DNA from: Agarilytica sp033852165
Lineage (GTDB): Bacteria > Pseudomonadota > Gammaproteobacteria > Pseudomonadales > Cellvibrionaceae
Direction: 5' to 3'
Assembly (NCBI GenBank): GCA_033852165.1
Contig: JAWSUZ010000018.1
Location: forward strand, 1 to 64,000
DNA length: 64,000 nucleotides
Below, piece by piece: positions 7,881-17,065 of the stretch. The position numbers and the translations under genes are program-made. How positions within the stretch are numbered: position 1 is the first letter of the stretch; each line of letters opens with the position of its first letter. Below the pieces are notes generated by a model. That model was given only the letters and a program-made list of their open reading frames with translations, was not told where the DNA came from and ran no database searches.

Positions 7881-9692
7881 CTACTTGGTTTTTACCGTAA
7901 TAGGGCGCTCAATTAGGTGCACATATTCGTGTATGCCCTTGCCTGACGTCGGTACAAACCAAGAGTCGCCCGGTTTTCCTTCTGAATTAAGCTTCCAGTC
8001 GCGCTCAACGGTTCTAACGCCCATTGGATAGATGGTCAGATCGCCTTCACGGTTAATATGAAAGCGAATGAAGTTTTTGTAATCCGCAATGGAGCTACTT
8101 GAAAATGCAGCCTCTGTGTGAAAATAAAAGAGATAATTACAGAAGTACAAATAGATACCCATCATGAAACCAGCCAAAAAACTTCCCGCTGTTGCAATTT
8201 CAAAAATTAATGCTGCGGTATGCGCTGCGGTATCGACTGTTAACCCAGCCCAAATGTTGAGTTTTACAAATGACAGCGTTAACCCGAGAACGAAGCTGAT
8301 TTGTATAAACCCGTGCAAAGCCCCTAGAATAACCTGCTTGATCAATTGTTTGGTTTTATTCTTATCAGGAAAGGGCTGACAAAAAGCGATCAAGCCCGCG
8401 ATATAGAACACAAAAAAGAAACAACTTGCAGGGCTATGAACCAATACCTTTAGATAAACGGTATAGGTTTCGCAGATCATCCCAGGCTGAAAGGGGATCT
8501 GGCTTAGCGAGACAAGGAAGTTTTGGCCAAGAGAAAGGCTGGCACTTTGTGTTACCCAGCACGTGATTAAGGACATAAACCCAAAGAATAAACTCATCTT
8601 CCAGTTTCTGTAGAAGAATTTAAAATTGCCTTTCAGTAATTTCTTCGATGTTTTTGCGCAAGGGAAAAGCCCGTCTTCGCTTCGGCTATAGGTGCGGGTT
8701 TCCGAATCTTCAGCAACATCAATATCTTTAGGCATCATATGCGTGCCGTGCAAAAATGCACCGCCACCGCCTGCGGTAATATACTGTTTCGAGTCATCCT
8801 CATTAGTGTAACGCGCGTAATGATGTAAATCGCCCGCAATATTGACGTAAATTTCAGCTTCTTTTTGCCGAATACGATTTTCCATAAATTTAATGTTTTC
8901 GTGTTCGGTAGCACCGCTTAGGCTATCGGTAACCCAAGACGGAGAAGCTGTGGCAAAAATGACTTTATCACCGCTGCACATATTCGAAATAACGTCATCA
9001 AAATAATCAAGCTGGGGTTTGTCTATGTCAGCAGATAACTGAATGTCAATTGCAAATAGCCACCAGTTATGGGGAAGTTGAATCGCAAAGTAACTGCAGG
9101 ATTGCTGAGTTTCCCAGCCACCAATCCACCGTTCTTGGCAAAATAACCGTGTAAAGCTTGTTAAGCCATCGTACCAATCGTGATTGCCTGGCAAGGCAAA
9201 TAGATGAGGGTGATTATGATCGTCGACCCAAGGCAGGGCTGCGCGATAAGGGCCTTCTGTGCGATTGCGGTACTCATCCCGTGATGCCGAGGGATATATC
9301 TCATCTCCACCCATAATCAACAAACGCCCACGTTCGGTCTCGCACTCAGCATCCTTGTTGTACTTAGGGTTAAGCTGAGGTTCAGCGAGAAGTTTGGCTA
9401 AGGTGTAAGTCGAGTCAAAACCATCGCCAATATCGGCAATGTAATCAATCCAAATCTCATCATTATCGTCATACTTAAATAACGTCGGTTTTTTTAATGC
9501 GGCTTGAATTTCTCGTTTATCGGCATAGTTGCCAAAGAGCATAGAAACAACGACGCGAACAGCAATTGAAAGTAAGCGGACAGGAGAGAACCAATTGACC
9601 ATCGGTTTTCGTTCGAACCCCATCGCTTCAACAGATTCTTCGCGGGGTATTTCGGGCGGTTCACAACCATCATTAGCGTTACTTGGAACCAT
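7881..9692 (-). CDS. Membrane-anchored calcineurin-like metallophosphoesterase
   Basis: A 603-residue protein. The phosphoesterase core shows the metal-binding series: DIGDG (about residue 87), GGDEIYP (~128), GNHDW (~170) and AGDLHHY (~290). After the catalytic part come four or five hydrophobic helices (about residues 365-530), so the enzyme is membrane-attached with the core probably cytoplasmic, as no export signal precedes it. The C-terminal tail is a small beta-rich segment. The family hydrolyses phosphate mono- or diesters. The substrate cannot be read. Its place between the GMC flavoprotein and the hydrolase fusion, all on the same strand with short gaps, suggests co-regulation. Confidence 0.75.
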   Translation of the reverse strand: MVPSNANDGCEPPEIPREESVEAMGFERKPMVNWFSPVRLLSIAVRVVVSMLFGNYADKREIQAALKKPTLFKYDDNDEIWIDYIADIGDGFDSTYTLAKLLAEPQLNPKYNKDAECETERGRLLIMGGDEIYPSASRDEYRNRTEGPYRAALPWVDDHNHPHLFALPGNHDWYDGLTSFTRLFCQERWIGGWETQQSCSYFAIQLPHNWWLFAIDIQLSADIDKPQLDYFDDVISNMCSGDKVIFATASPSWVTDSLSGATEHENIKFMENRIRQKEAEIYVNIAGDLHHYARYTNEDDSKQYITAGGGGAFLHGTHMMPKDIDVAEDSETRTYSRSEDGLFPCAKTSKKLLKGNFKFFYRNWKMSLFFGFMSLITCWVTQSASLSLGQNFLVSLSQIPFQPGMICETYTVYLKVLVHSPASCFFFVFYIAGLIAFCQPFPDKNKTKQLIKQVILGALHGFIQISFVLGLTLSFVKLNIWAGLTVDTAAHTAALIFEIATAGSFLAGFMMGIYLYFCNYLFYFHTEAAFSSSSIADYKNFIRFHINREGDLTIYPMGVRTVERDWKLNSEGKPGDSWFVPTSGKGIHEYVHLIERPITVKTK

Positions 9693-9997
9693 AGGTTTTT
9701 TAGCTCTCTTCTTTTATAAATGACAATATTTAATGACACCCTCCATGAAAGACCCTGTCGGATCAAATCAAGAAGAACTTCATATCATTACGTTAAAAAA
9801 TATTAAACAAAACGGATCAGTTCTAGACGAGCGGAGTAGTTAGTGTTGGCGTTTGAAAGAAGTGCCATTAGCATAACCACACAGATGTGGCGCAGTAGGG
9901 TAGTACCGGAGTAATTACCCATGGATGCTAAAGCTAAACTACTAGGAACGAATTTTCTCCACACACGCTACACAGGGCCATCTTCAAACCATTGAAC
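9693..9997. other. Intergenic stretch with a CCACA-N4-TGTGG palindrome
   Basis: No credible gene. A short palindrome at 9877-9890 repeats the core of the 34-bp repeats at 2634 and 3535. No T-rich terminator is evident. It may hold the promoter for the metallophosphoesterase gene downstream on the minus strand. Confidence 0.5.
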
Positions 9998-12769
9998 CTA
10001 TACGGCAGCCTCTTCTTCCTCATCCGCTTTATCTTTAGTTTTATCCTTGGCTTTTCTAGAGCCTTTATCTGGCCCATAGCTGGACCAAAGTTCGCCCATG
10101 AAAAATCGACCAAATTTACTCAGCGCACGAATAGAGTCCGCCGAAGAATTAGAATTAATGGCTTTAAATGTTCGCGTCATTGCCAAAAGATCCGTAACGC
10201 CTAACGACAAAATGCCAGCTCCAATCAATTTACCTTCAGCATTATTTCCCTCGTACATCCGCGTGTATAAGGTCGTTGTGTCAGACCAAAGGTCAAAGCC
10301 TTTATCCTGCTTAACCTCTTTGCGACCAGCAAGATAATAATCTTGGCCAGCATGGGTAAAACCAAACTCATACACCATATATTTCATCTCCGGTGAATCC
10401 GTTGGGTTAAACAGATTAAACACACCTGAAGTGGCCTTAATGTTTTGTCCAAAAGGCGTGAAGTCGATAGAGCCTGTGATGCTGCCGCTATGCTCCGGAT
10501 CATCAATGAACTTTTCCATATCATCGATTTTAATCGTTGCATGCATCGCCAACACATCACCGACAGCTTTACCTTTTTTAGCGCCTTCAGCAGGGTCATC
10601 ATCATCCAAGCTAAAGCCACCAGCCATGGTTTCAGAGAAGGTAATCCCCGCAGGTCTTGCTTCGTTAGAATCGGCTTCTGCTACTTGCTCAACTTCCGCC
10701 TGTTCTTGCTCATTTATCTTAATGGGTGGCGGCCAATCTTCTCCGTAGCCAAGTGGGTGGGTTGTTTCCAGTCCCTCCGGCATTTCAGCAGTTTTATCTT
10801 TCGACGTTAAAAACCAACACTCGAAGTGATCATCTAAATTGCCTTCAAAAGTGGGTAAATAGGCTGTAACCATCGGATTGTCGGCAATATCGAGATCTTT
10901 AAGCCATTGCACTCGAGGATGGTCGCCAACAATTAATTCCGCGTATCTTTTATTCTTACTTCCAAGGGAGAAACCTAACTTCGTTTTGAAATACACGTAA
11001 GATTTCATCAGCATCCCGCGAAATGCACAATAATTAGCAGCGCCGATATTGATCGGTACCCATGCTTTACTGGGCTTGGGAATCGTGACTTTCACGGCAA
11101 GTTCACCATCCAAATCATATTGAGCGCTGATCGTATCTTTCTTAATTAAAAAGTTAAGGCTCTGTTGGTGCTTAGGCATCCCCCAAATACCGCGACCGCC
11201 TTTAACCGAAATTTCAGAGCTAACTGGAAGGTCAATAACACACTGCCCAGTTTTAAAGGTTTTCATCAGCATGGCTGGGAGTAAACGAGGGGCTGGCTTA
11301 GGACCATGAGTGCAGGCAATAGCGATACTGTACTCAATGTATTTCCCAATATCAGTTTCGCGGTAATCGATAACCGTGAACACCAATACGGCGCGCCCGT
11401 TTAGTAGTCGAAGCGGGTGTATCTCATCTCCGACCATGTATTTCTTCGCTTTTTCAGCATCGATGGAATACAACGACATAAATGCCGGGGAGTTGGTGCT
11501 ATTAACTGGCAAAACATAAGGAATTCCATCAACTAAGGCGTGGTGACCCGCTAATCGTTTGATTCGTTTTTTTGCACTTTCAAAGAATAACATGGGCATT
11601 TCCTCTTTCGCCTTGGGTTGGGGTCGGGTAAGTGGCTCTGTTGAATTGAGAGCTTGATCTACTTGAAGTGGTGGTACAGTTTTCTTTTTGTTCAATTCTT
11701 CTAGGATTAACGGGAAAACATCATTGACGGCATTTTTCCCCATAAACATACAAAGGTGACCGTAATCCTCCACCAAATGCAGAGAATGAAAGTTGGGGCG
11801 CATTTTATCAAAGTGCGCAAATGTACGTTCCTGGCTTTCAGGTAGAAAGCAGTCGTTCTTTTTACCTGCAAAAAAAGCGAAACGAGCATCTGTTTTGGGT
11901 ATCGTCTCAACAAAATCATCGGGTAGTGTCGGATGATTGTCGACCGACAACAGATGGCCCTTGTTGATGCTCTTCCCCATTTGTGTGTAAAAACTCAGGG
12001 GTAAAAAGCCAAATTCATCCGAAAGCCACTGGTGAGTTTCGTCATTTAAATTTTCGTGGCGCCATAGAGTGGGGTGGCCTGAGCCGTAAGTGAAGCTCGC
12101 GTGTTTACATACGCTGTTATCACATTCATGGTGAGTGAGCTCCACTATGAATTTAACCAGCTTTGCGATAAATGTTTGGGGGTTTTTAGCCCATTGGGGA
12201 TTTAGGTAATCTGTTAAGAAGCCAACAAGCTTAGGAGCCAAATTGATTTTTAATTGTGGAAAGCGCCTGACAACTGGGTGAAGAGATACCGCATTGCTAA
12301 TGATGGTATCGACTTGCGGCACCAAGCCTGCGACGGCAGACATCATAAAACTCGTCGACCCTTGGCAGTGAATAACAGCCTTTATTGTTTTTGCACCTGT
12401 TAGCTCGACAATCTTTTCAACGGCTTTTGGGTGATCGAATAGAGCGGCTTTATCCAAAGACCAAATATTGGGATCAAACTCCATGCTGGCTCGCCAGTTT
12501 TCAAGCCAAACGTCGTAACCGTTGCGGGATAAATATTCCACAATATTTGTTTCAACAGGCGCCATAAATATATTAGCGCGAACGCCCGCACCATGAACAA
12601 GCAGTACAGGGCCTAAAGTCGCTTTTTTTGTCTGTTTGACGTGGAGAAGGTTAAGTTGCATACCGTCGCCAGCAGTAAAATCGACGGTTTCGAATTCGAG
12701 GGGTTTGCGCGGCGCTTCAGTCTGAGACGCATCTTGTTGAGTCTTCGAGAGCTCTTCTGATTCAGCCAC
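9998..12769 (-). CDS. Alpha/beta hydrolase - acetoacetate-decarboxylase-like fusion protein
   Basis: I take GTG at 12769 as start because AAGGGG lies 6-7 bp upstream; an upstream TTG at 12802 has no such site. About 923 residues. Residues ~30-370 form an alpha/beta hydrolase: LLVHGAGV oxyanion region, nucleophile in IHCQGSTSF and the late His in EDYGHLCMF. Residues ~395-700 look like an acetoacetate-decarboxylase-type fold (GGRGIWGMPKHQQS, IGAANYCAFRG). A Glu/Ala-rich linker precedes a C-terminal domain (~740-890) with the pattern GSIDFTPFG and YEFGFTHAGQDYYLAGRKEV, seen as an extension in sterol-oxidase-related proteins. Such fusions accompany GMC cholesterol oxidases, so ester cleavage of a sterol-like lipid is likely. 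The fused order is unusual. Confidence 0.7.
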   Translation of the reverse strand: MAESEELSKTQQDASQTEAPRKPLEFETVDFTAGDGMQLNLLHVKQTKKATLGPVLLVHGAGVRANIFMAPVETNIVEYLSRNGYDVWLENWRASMEFDPNIWSLDKAALFDHPKAVEKIVELTGAKTIKAVIHCQGSTSFMMSAVAGLVPQVDTIISNAVSLHPVVRRFPQLKINLAPKLVGFLTDYLNPQWAKNPQTFIAKLVKFIVELTHHECDNSVCKHASFTYGSGHPTLWRHENLNDETHQWLSDEFGFLPLSFYTQMGKSINKGHLLSVDNHPTLPDDFVETIPKTDARFAFFAGKKNDCFLPESQERTFAHFDKMRPNFHSLHLVEDYGHLCMFMGKNAVNDVFPLILEELNKKKTVPPLQVDQALNSTEPLTRPQPKAKEEMPMLFFESAKKRIKRLAGHHALVDGIPYVLPVNSTNSPAFMSLYSIDAEKAKKYMVGDEIHPLRLLNGRAVLVFTVIDYRETDIGKYIEYSIAIACTHGPKPAPRLLPAMLMKTFKTGQCVIDLPVSSEISVKGGRGIWGMPKHQQSLNFLIKKDTISAQYDLDGELAVKVTIPKPSKAWVPINIGAANYCAFRGMLMKSYVYFKTKLGFSLGSKNKRYAELIVGDHPRVQWLKDLDIADNPMVTAYLPTFEGNLDDHFECWFLTSKDKTAEMPEGLETTHPLGYGEDWPPPIKINEQEQAEVEQVAEADSNEARPAGITFSETMAGGFSLDDDDPAEGAKKGKAVGDVLAMHATIKIDDMEKFIDDPEHSGSITGSIDFTPFGQNIKATSGVFNLFNPTDSPEMKYMVYEFGFTHAGQDYYLAGRKEVKQDKGFDLWSDTTTLYTRMYEGNNAEGKLIGAGILSLGVTDLLAMTRTFKAINSNSSADSIRALSKFGRFFMGELWSSYGPDKGSRKAKDKTKDKADEEEEAAV

Positions 12770-13564
12770 GTGATACCCCTTTTGTGGGAATTTATTGTAC
12801 AAGATTCAAACTGATAGAGATTGATAACCGGTCGTGGTTTTATGCCCACATACCCTCGAAGCGGCCCTAAAGCCTACGAAAAAGAGGGCGTACAAATATC
12901 ATTCAAAAGCAAACATGTTAAGGCTTATCGTCAACGATCACTGCAAGTTCATTATTTAGTCTACACAGAAGCCTATTCATATTGATCTTTGGCGCTTCGA
13001 AATACAATGTTGGAGCTTTATTGTGCTGGCGGAATATATCACGTTAACAGTCTTTCTGGGATATTGCCGTGAATAAATCACGTATAGGTCTATTGCCGGT
13101 GATTCATGTGTTCATAAGTGTCCACATGACGTCAAAATTGTCGTCTATTTCAAATATAAAACGTTTTAAACGTGCATCTGTTCTTGTTCAAAATACAGAG
13201 GTTTTTTAGAGGGCGGGGGCGGCATTGCTGTTGACTTAAGTGGGAAGTGGTCGTTTTTCCCTCGTAGGTCGGAAAAGCGAAGTGCCTTCCGACATAGGCA
13301 ACCCAATCTGCTCCCCATTATTAATAACCACCATAACAACTGGAGGACTGCTCCCCATCCTAATGATGTATTTGTATTGGACAATGGTGGAAGGCGTTTC
13401 AGTTTACGACCCTACGATCTATTAAATCAACAGCATTGGGAGGGGGAGGAGGGTTGGACTATTCAACAGAATGCCTTACTCCTGAGATGAATTCATTTTT
13501 GATGGATCAGGCTTCGTCTCAAACCCGTCCATAGAGGTTGGACGCGGAATTGTGTCGCCACTCG
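12770..13564. other. Gene-free stretch, about 0.8 kb
   Basis: No convincing gene; two short overlapping frames at 13166-13425 look spurious. It contains a REP-like palindrome (13264-13296) and a G-rich run around 13438-13455. It must hold the promoter of the hydrolase fusion gene and the 3' end of the oxidase operon. No clear T-tailed terminator was seen for the latter. Confidence 0.5.
13264..13296. repeat. REP-like palindrome
   Basis: GTAGGTCGGAA and TTCCGACATA form an inverted repeat (stem GTCGGAA/TTCCGAC at 13268-13274 and 13287-13293). This is the layout of intergenic REP-type elements common in gammaproteobacteria. Only one copy is seen in this window. Confidence 0.45.
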
Positions 13565-14260
13565 CTAGCCAAAATGCTTTCGGATAGAAATATAATCCTG
13601 ATAAATCGTATCCGACTCAAAAAAGTGTGATCCATACTTTGTTATTTCAGGTTTCAATATTGCTTGGAGTTTTCCGTCGGGGTTGATCAAATAAAGAACG
13701 ACGCCATGGCTAACGCTGTAGTCTTTCAAGCCACTTCCTTGTTCATCCTCTGCAAGTGGGGTGATTGCTGAAACAATACCTAAACTCTGCTCAAAGGGAA
13801 TGTGGTTTGTTTGGTGTTGAAGTCCGTATGTTAGCCCAATAAAATCTTCACTAAAGAAAGTGACGTATTCCGATAAATGTTCGACGGTATCGCGCAGAGG
13901 ATCGATGGTATAGAACAGCATTTGCAAATCATCGAACTGGCCGGATTCACGTAAACGTCTTTCAACATTGGCCATAATGTTCAGAGTAATAGGGCACACG
14001 TCAGGGCAATCGGTATAGCCATAAGAAAGTAAAACCCAACTCCCTTGCAAATTGTTTTGGGTGAAGGGCTGGTTGTTGTGATCAACAAGAGTGAACGCCG
14101 ATATTTTTTGTGCATCGGGAATAATAACCCCCTGTATTTTCGGCAAACCCTGGGGGTTTAACAATACATAGGCATTAACACCGATCAATATCGCAAATAG
14201 AGACGCGCAGAGTATGAGCGATGAGCTGATCTTTCGTTTGAAAATAGAGACTTTCATCAT
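13565..14260 (-). CDS. SCO1/SenC-family copper chaperone for cytochrome oxidase
   Basis: Start chosen at ATG 14260, five bases after a GAGG; an in-frame TTG lies just before. About 231 residues. One N-terminal membrane anchor (residues ~12-32) is followed by a thioredoxin-like periplasmic domain. The copper-binding CPDVCP motif is at about residue 81 and the third ligand His lies in SHGVVLY near residue 193. SCO proteins deliver copper to the CuA site of oxidase subunit II. The gene closes the oxidase operon, 5 bp after ctaB. Confidence 0.88.
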   Translation of the reverse strand: MMKVSIFKRKISSSLILCASLFAILIGVNAYVLLNPQGLPKIQGVIIPDAQKISAFTLVDHNNQPFTQNNLQGSWVLLSYGYTDCPDVCPITLNIMANVERRLRESGQFDDLQMLFYTIDPLRDTVEHLSEYVTFFSEDFIGLTYGLQHQTNHIPFEQSLGIVSAITPLAEDEQGSGLKDYSVSHGVVLYLINPDGKLQAILKPEITKYGSHFFESDTIYQDYISIRKHFG

Positions 14261-14267
14261 CAAAGCC

Positions 14268-15203
14268 TCACAAGAAAATATAATGATCGATTAAAAAGGC
14301 AACAAACAAGTACAAGAGGTATTGAATGGAGACGTAAAATGTTTTCATCGCTGTCTTATCATTCGCGGCGAACTTCAACTTAAACGCGTAGTAACTAAAC
14401 CAAAGACCAAGGCCAATTGAACTGACCAAATAAATCAGCCCGCTCATCCCAATAAAATAGGGAATGAGGGTAACAACAAACAGCGCGAGGGTATAAAAAA
14501 TAACACAACTTTTGGTGAACTCAATACCATGCGTAACGGGCAACATCGGTACCTTCGCTTTTCGATAATCCTCAACGCGATCAATCGCCAAGGCCCAAAA
14601 ATGCGCAGGCGTCCACGTAAACACAATGGCGACCAGCAAAATAGCTTCTCGATCAATACTATTCGTAACAGCGGTCCAGCCTAATAGGGGAGGAATCGCT
14701 CCTGAAAGCCCCCCGATCACAATATTCTGTGGTGTCGCATGCTTTAAATACATCGTGTAAACAAAAGCGTAGCCAACTAGGCCCGCGAGCGTAAGCACAG
14801 CGGTCAAAATGTTGATAAACACGGACAGCAATATCATCGACAGTGTTGCCATGATGACGGCAAAAATAATCGCTTTATAAGGGTCGGCTTTACCTTGTGG
14901 GATAGGGCGGCCCTGGGTGCGCATCATCAACATATCGATCTTTTCATCGACAATATGATTAACAACGGCAGCGGCACTGGCGGCTAGGCCGATGCCGAGC
15001 GTTCCGATAATAAGCACATCAAAGGGAACCCAACCGGGTGTCGCTAGGTGCATACCGACAACGGCAGTAATGAGCAGAAGCATCACAACTTTAGGCTTGC
15101 AGAGTTGGTAATACTCTCGCCAAATCGAGAGTTCATAACCGATGTTCAGCAGCAAAGGTTTTGTGGCCGTTGTTGCATCCGCTTCTCTGCTATCAGAATT
15201 CAT
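14268..15203 (-). CDS. ctaB: Protoheme IX farnesyltransferase (heme O synthase)
   Basis: A 311-residue UbiA-type prenyltransferase with about eight or nine membrane helices. The first Asp-rich motif, NHIVDEKID followed by MMRTQGRP (about residues 87-105), and the second around DRVEDYRKAKVPMLPVTHG (~205-222) bind the farnesyl diphosphate magnesium complex. It converts heme B to heme O for the oxidase. A Shine-Dalgarno GAGGAG precedes the ATG. Its place between oxidase subunit genes and sco fixes the role. It is also called cyoE in quinol-oxidase operons. Confidence 0.92.
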   Translation of the reverse strand: MNSDSREADATTATKPLLLNIGYELSIWREYYQLCKPKVVMLLLITAVVGMHLATPGWVPFDVLIIGTLGIGLAASAAAVVNHIVDEKIDMLMMRTQGRPIPQGKADPYKAIIFAVIMATLSMILLSVFINILTAVLTLAGLVGYAFVYTMYLKHATPQNIVIGGLSGAIPPLLGWTAVTNSIDREAILLVAIVFTWTPAHFWALAIDRVEDYRKAKVPMLPVTHGIEFTKSCVIFYTLALFVVTLIPYFIGMSGLIYLVSSIGLGLWFSYYAFKLKFAANDKTAMKTFYVSIQYLLYLFVAFLIDHYIFL

Positions 15204-15245
15204 GTATTCTCCTCGTTATAATTATTTTCTACCCGCACTATTATG

Positions 15246-15605
15246 CTAGTGAGTAGACGGGCTATGAGGTTCAATAAACGTACTGTCACTTTCAGAGAAA
15301 AATGAATCTCTTGAAAAGTTTGTATAATCGGCTTCAATGGCCATCATACCGATCAAGACTAAGAGGACGACTGGGGGACCGAGTAGTAAATACTTCAATG
15401 CGGTTCGTTCCCAATGTAAATGCATAAAAATGGTAATAATGAAGCCCGCTTTTAACAGCATAAATATTACGACCAGAGTCCAGCGTAAATAGCCCTGGAA
15501 CTGGAAAAAATCGACCATGTAGGAACAAGTACTGAGTACAAATAACAGCACCCAAATTTTTATGTAAATAGCAAAAGGATGTTGTTGACCAGATTCATCA
15601 CTCAT
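15246..15605 (-). CDS. Cytochrome c oxidase subunit IV-type protein
   Basis: A 119-residue protein with three hydrophobic helices (about residues 12-30, 38-58 and 72-92) and the motif IFMHLHWERTALKY, which is characteristic of the small CyoD/CtaF-like subunit IV. It starts behind GGAG. It probably stabilises the oxidase complex. It lies between the second subunit III gene and ctaB. Confidence 0.82.
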   Translation of the reverse strand: MSDESGQQHPFAIYIKIWVLLFVLSTCSYMVDFFQFQGYLRWTLVVIFMLLKAGFIITIFMHLHWERTALKYLLLGPPVVLLVLIGMMAIEADYTNFSRDSFFSESDSTFIEPHSPSTH

Positions 15606-15695
15606 ATAAATTCTCCGAAGCTTCCACGAAGCGGCTAAAAGACGGCTAGCAAACTATTAGAAAGAAACACCATGTAAAAAAGTGCGACTAAACCA

Positions 15696-16376
15696 TCACC
15701 ATAAATAAAAGAACGCAAAAATAAAGACCCAGACCAAATCGACAAAGTGCCAGTAAAGCCCCGTTATTTCGACAATCTCATAGCCTTTTTTATCGTAGTG
15801 GCCTTTCTTAACTTTAATCGCCACAATTGTTAGATAAATAACCCCAACGGATACATGGAGACCATGAAAGCCGGTAATCATAAAAAAGGTAGAACCAAAT
15901 TGTGCCGCGCCAAAGGGGTTTGCCCATGGCCTGACACCTTCCGAAATTAACTTTGACCACTCAAAAACCTGCATACTGACAAACATTAGGCCCAGTACAG
16001 CCGTCGCGAGCATCAGTACCATCGTTTTTGTTTTGTCTCTGCGATAACCAAAGTTCACCGCCATCGCCATGGTGCCGCTACTGGTAATCAGTACGAATGT
16101 CATAATCGCAATGAGTATCAGCGGTAAGTGGGTACCAAATAAAGTCAAAGCAAAAACCTGGCTGGGGTTCGGCCAGGCATCGACAGCACTCATGCGAACA
16201 TTCATATACCCGGTGAGAAATACCGTAAAAATAAAGGTATCCCCGAGCAAGAAGATCCACATCATCAACTTGCCCCAGTGGATCTCGAAGGTTTGTTTAT
16301 CATCGCTCCAATCACTGACAAGGCTTCGCAAGCCTGAACCAGTTTTCGCTACTGTTGAAGTTTCTTCTGTTGCCAT
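15696..16376 (-). CDS. Heme-copper oxidase subunit III paralogue
   Basis: Start set at ATG 16376, 8 bp after the stop of the upstream gene; an upstream TTG frame overlaps that gene. About 226 residues with around seven helices. Typical subunit III patterns are present: MQVFEW, FFMITGFHGLHVSVGVIYL and ITGLYWHFVDLVWVFIF. Subunit III supports oxidase stability and proton uptake. A second subunit III-like gene lies directly upstream, so the operon carries two, as in several caa3/cbaa-type loci. Confidence 0.87.
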   Translation of the reverse strand: MATEETSTVAKTGSGLRSLVSDWSDDKQTFEIHWGKLMMWIFLLGDTFIFTVFLTGYMNVRMSAVDAWPNPSQVFALTLFGTHLPLILIAIMTFVLITSSGTMAMAVNFGYRRDKTKTMVLMLATAVLGLMFVSMQVFEWSKLISEGVRPWANPFGAAQFGSTFFMITGFHGLHVSVGVIYLTIVAIKVKKGHYDKKGYEIVEITGLYWHFVDLVWVFIFAFFYLW

Positions 16377-16384
16377 AGTTAAAC

Positions 16385-17062
16385 TCAGTATCCGCAAAGT
16401 GCAGCAAGGGTTTTGAAAGTTTCAGTTGAACTCGTCATCAACGCGAATAATACCAGCCATACCACAAAGAAATAATGCCAGTAGCGTGTGCAGAGTCGAA
16501 CACTATTACTAAATTGTATAAATGAATTTTTACGGTAGAAGCTAAGAAGGGCGTTTATCAATACGAGCAGACCACCCACCAAATGCATGCCATGTATTGC
16601 CGTTAAAACGTAAAAGTAACTGTTCGCTGGATTGCTGGCGACGTAGTAACCCAGGTTATGCAAATGTTGCCAAAGCATCATCTGCGCAACTAAAAATTGT
16701 AAAGTGAAAACGAGAGCGAAAGCTAAGGCGATAACGGCGTATTTGGTATTTTCTTTTTTGGCAAAATAAGAGGAAGCCTGAATGGCAATACCGCCAATAA
16801 ATAACAACCCTGTATTCACCCAAAGGCGCATAGGGTCGTAGAAAGGCTGCCAGACATCCCCCGCAAGCGCTTGGAAATCAGGGTACTGAGATCGAGCGAC
16901 AAAGGTCACGATAAATAGCGAAAACATCACCGTCACCGCGCCGAGGAAAAAGTTAAGCGCTATTTGCTTTGGGCGAAGACCATTACCGAACGTCTCGTCG
17001 ATGATTTCGCCTGGTGAATTATCCAACCATGGTTTTTGGGAAAGAGTACCGATAATATTCAT
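16385..17062 (-). CDS. Heme-copper oxidase subunit III-like protein (second paralogue)
   Basis: A 225-residue protein with about seven helices. The order of features (TVMFSLFIVTFVARSQYPDF, NTGLLFIGGIAIQASSYFA, AIHGMHLVGGLLVLINALL, CTRYWHYFFVVWLVLFAL) marks the subunit III superfamily. It is more divergent than its neighbour. It starts 3 bp after the coxA stop, so translation is coupled. The two subunit III genes probably give two structural subunits or a long split subunit. Confidence 0.82.
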   Translation of the reverse strand: MNIIGTLSQKPWLDNSPGEIIDETFGNGLRPKQIALNFFLGAVTVMFSLFIVTFVARSQYPDFQALAGDVWQPFYDPMRLWVNTGLLFIGGIAIQASSYFAKKENTKYAVIALAFALVFTLQFLVAQMMLWQHLHNLGYYVASNPANSYFYVLTAIHGMHLVGGLLVLINALLSFYRKNSFIQFSNSVRLCTRYWHYFFVVWLVLFALMTSSTETFKTLAALCGY

Positions 17063-17065
17063 GAG

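Noticed and set aside
13166..13425. Overlapping short frames on both strands
   Set aside because: Both run through a REP-like palindrome and have no Shine-Dalgarno or family features.
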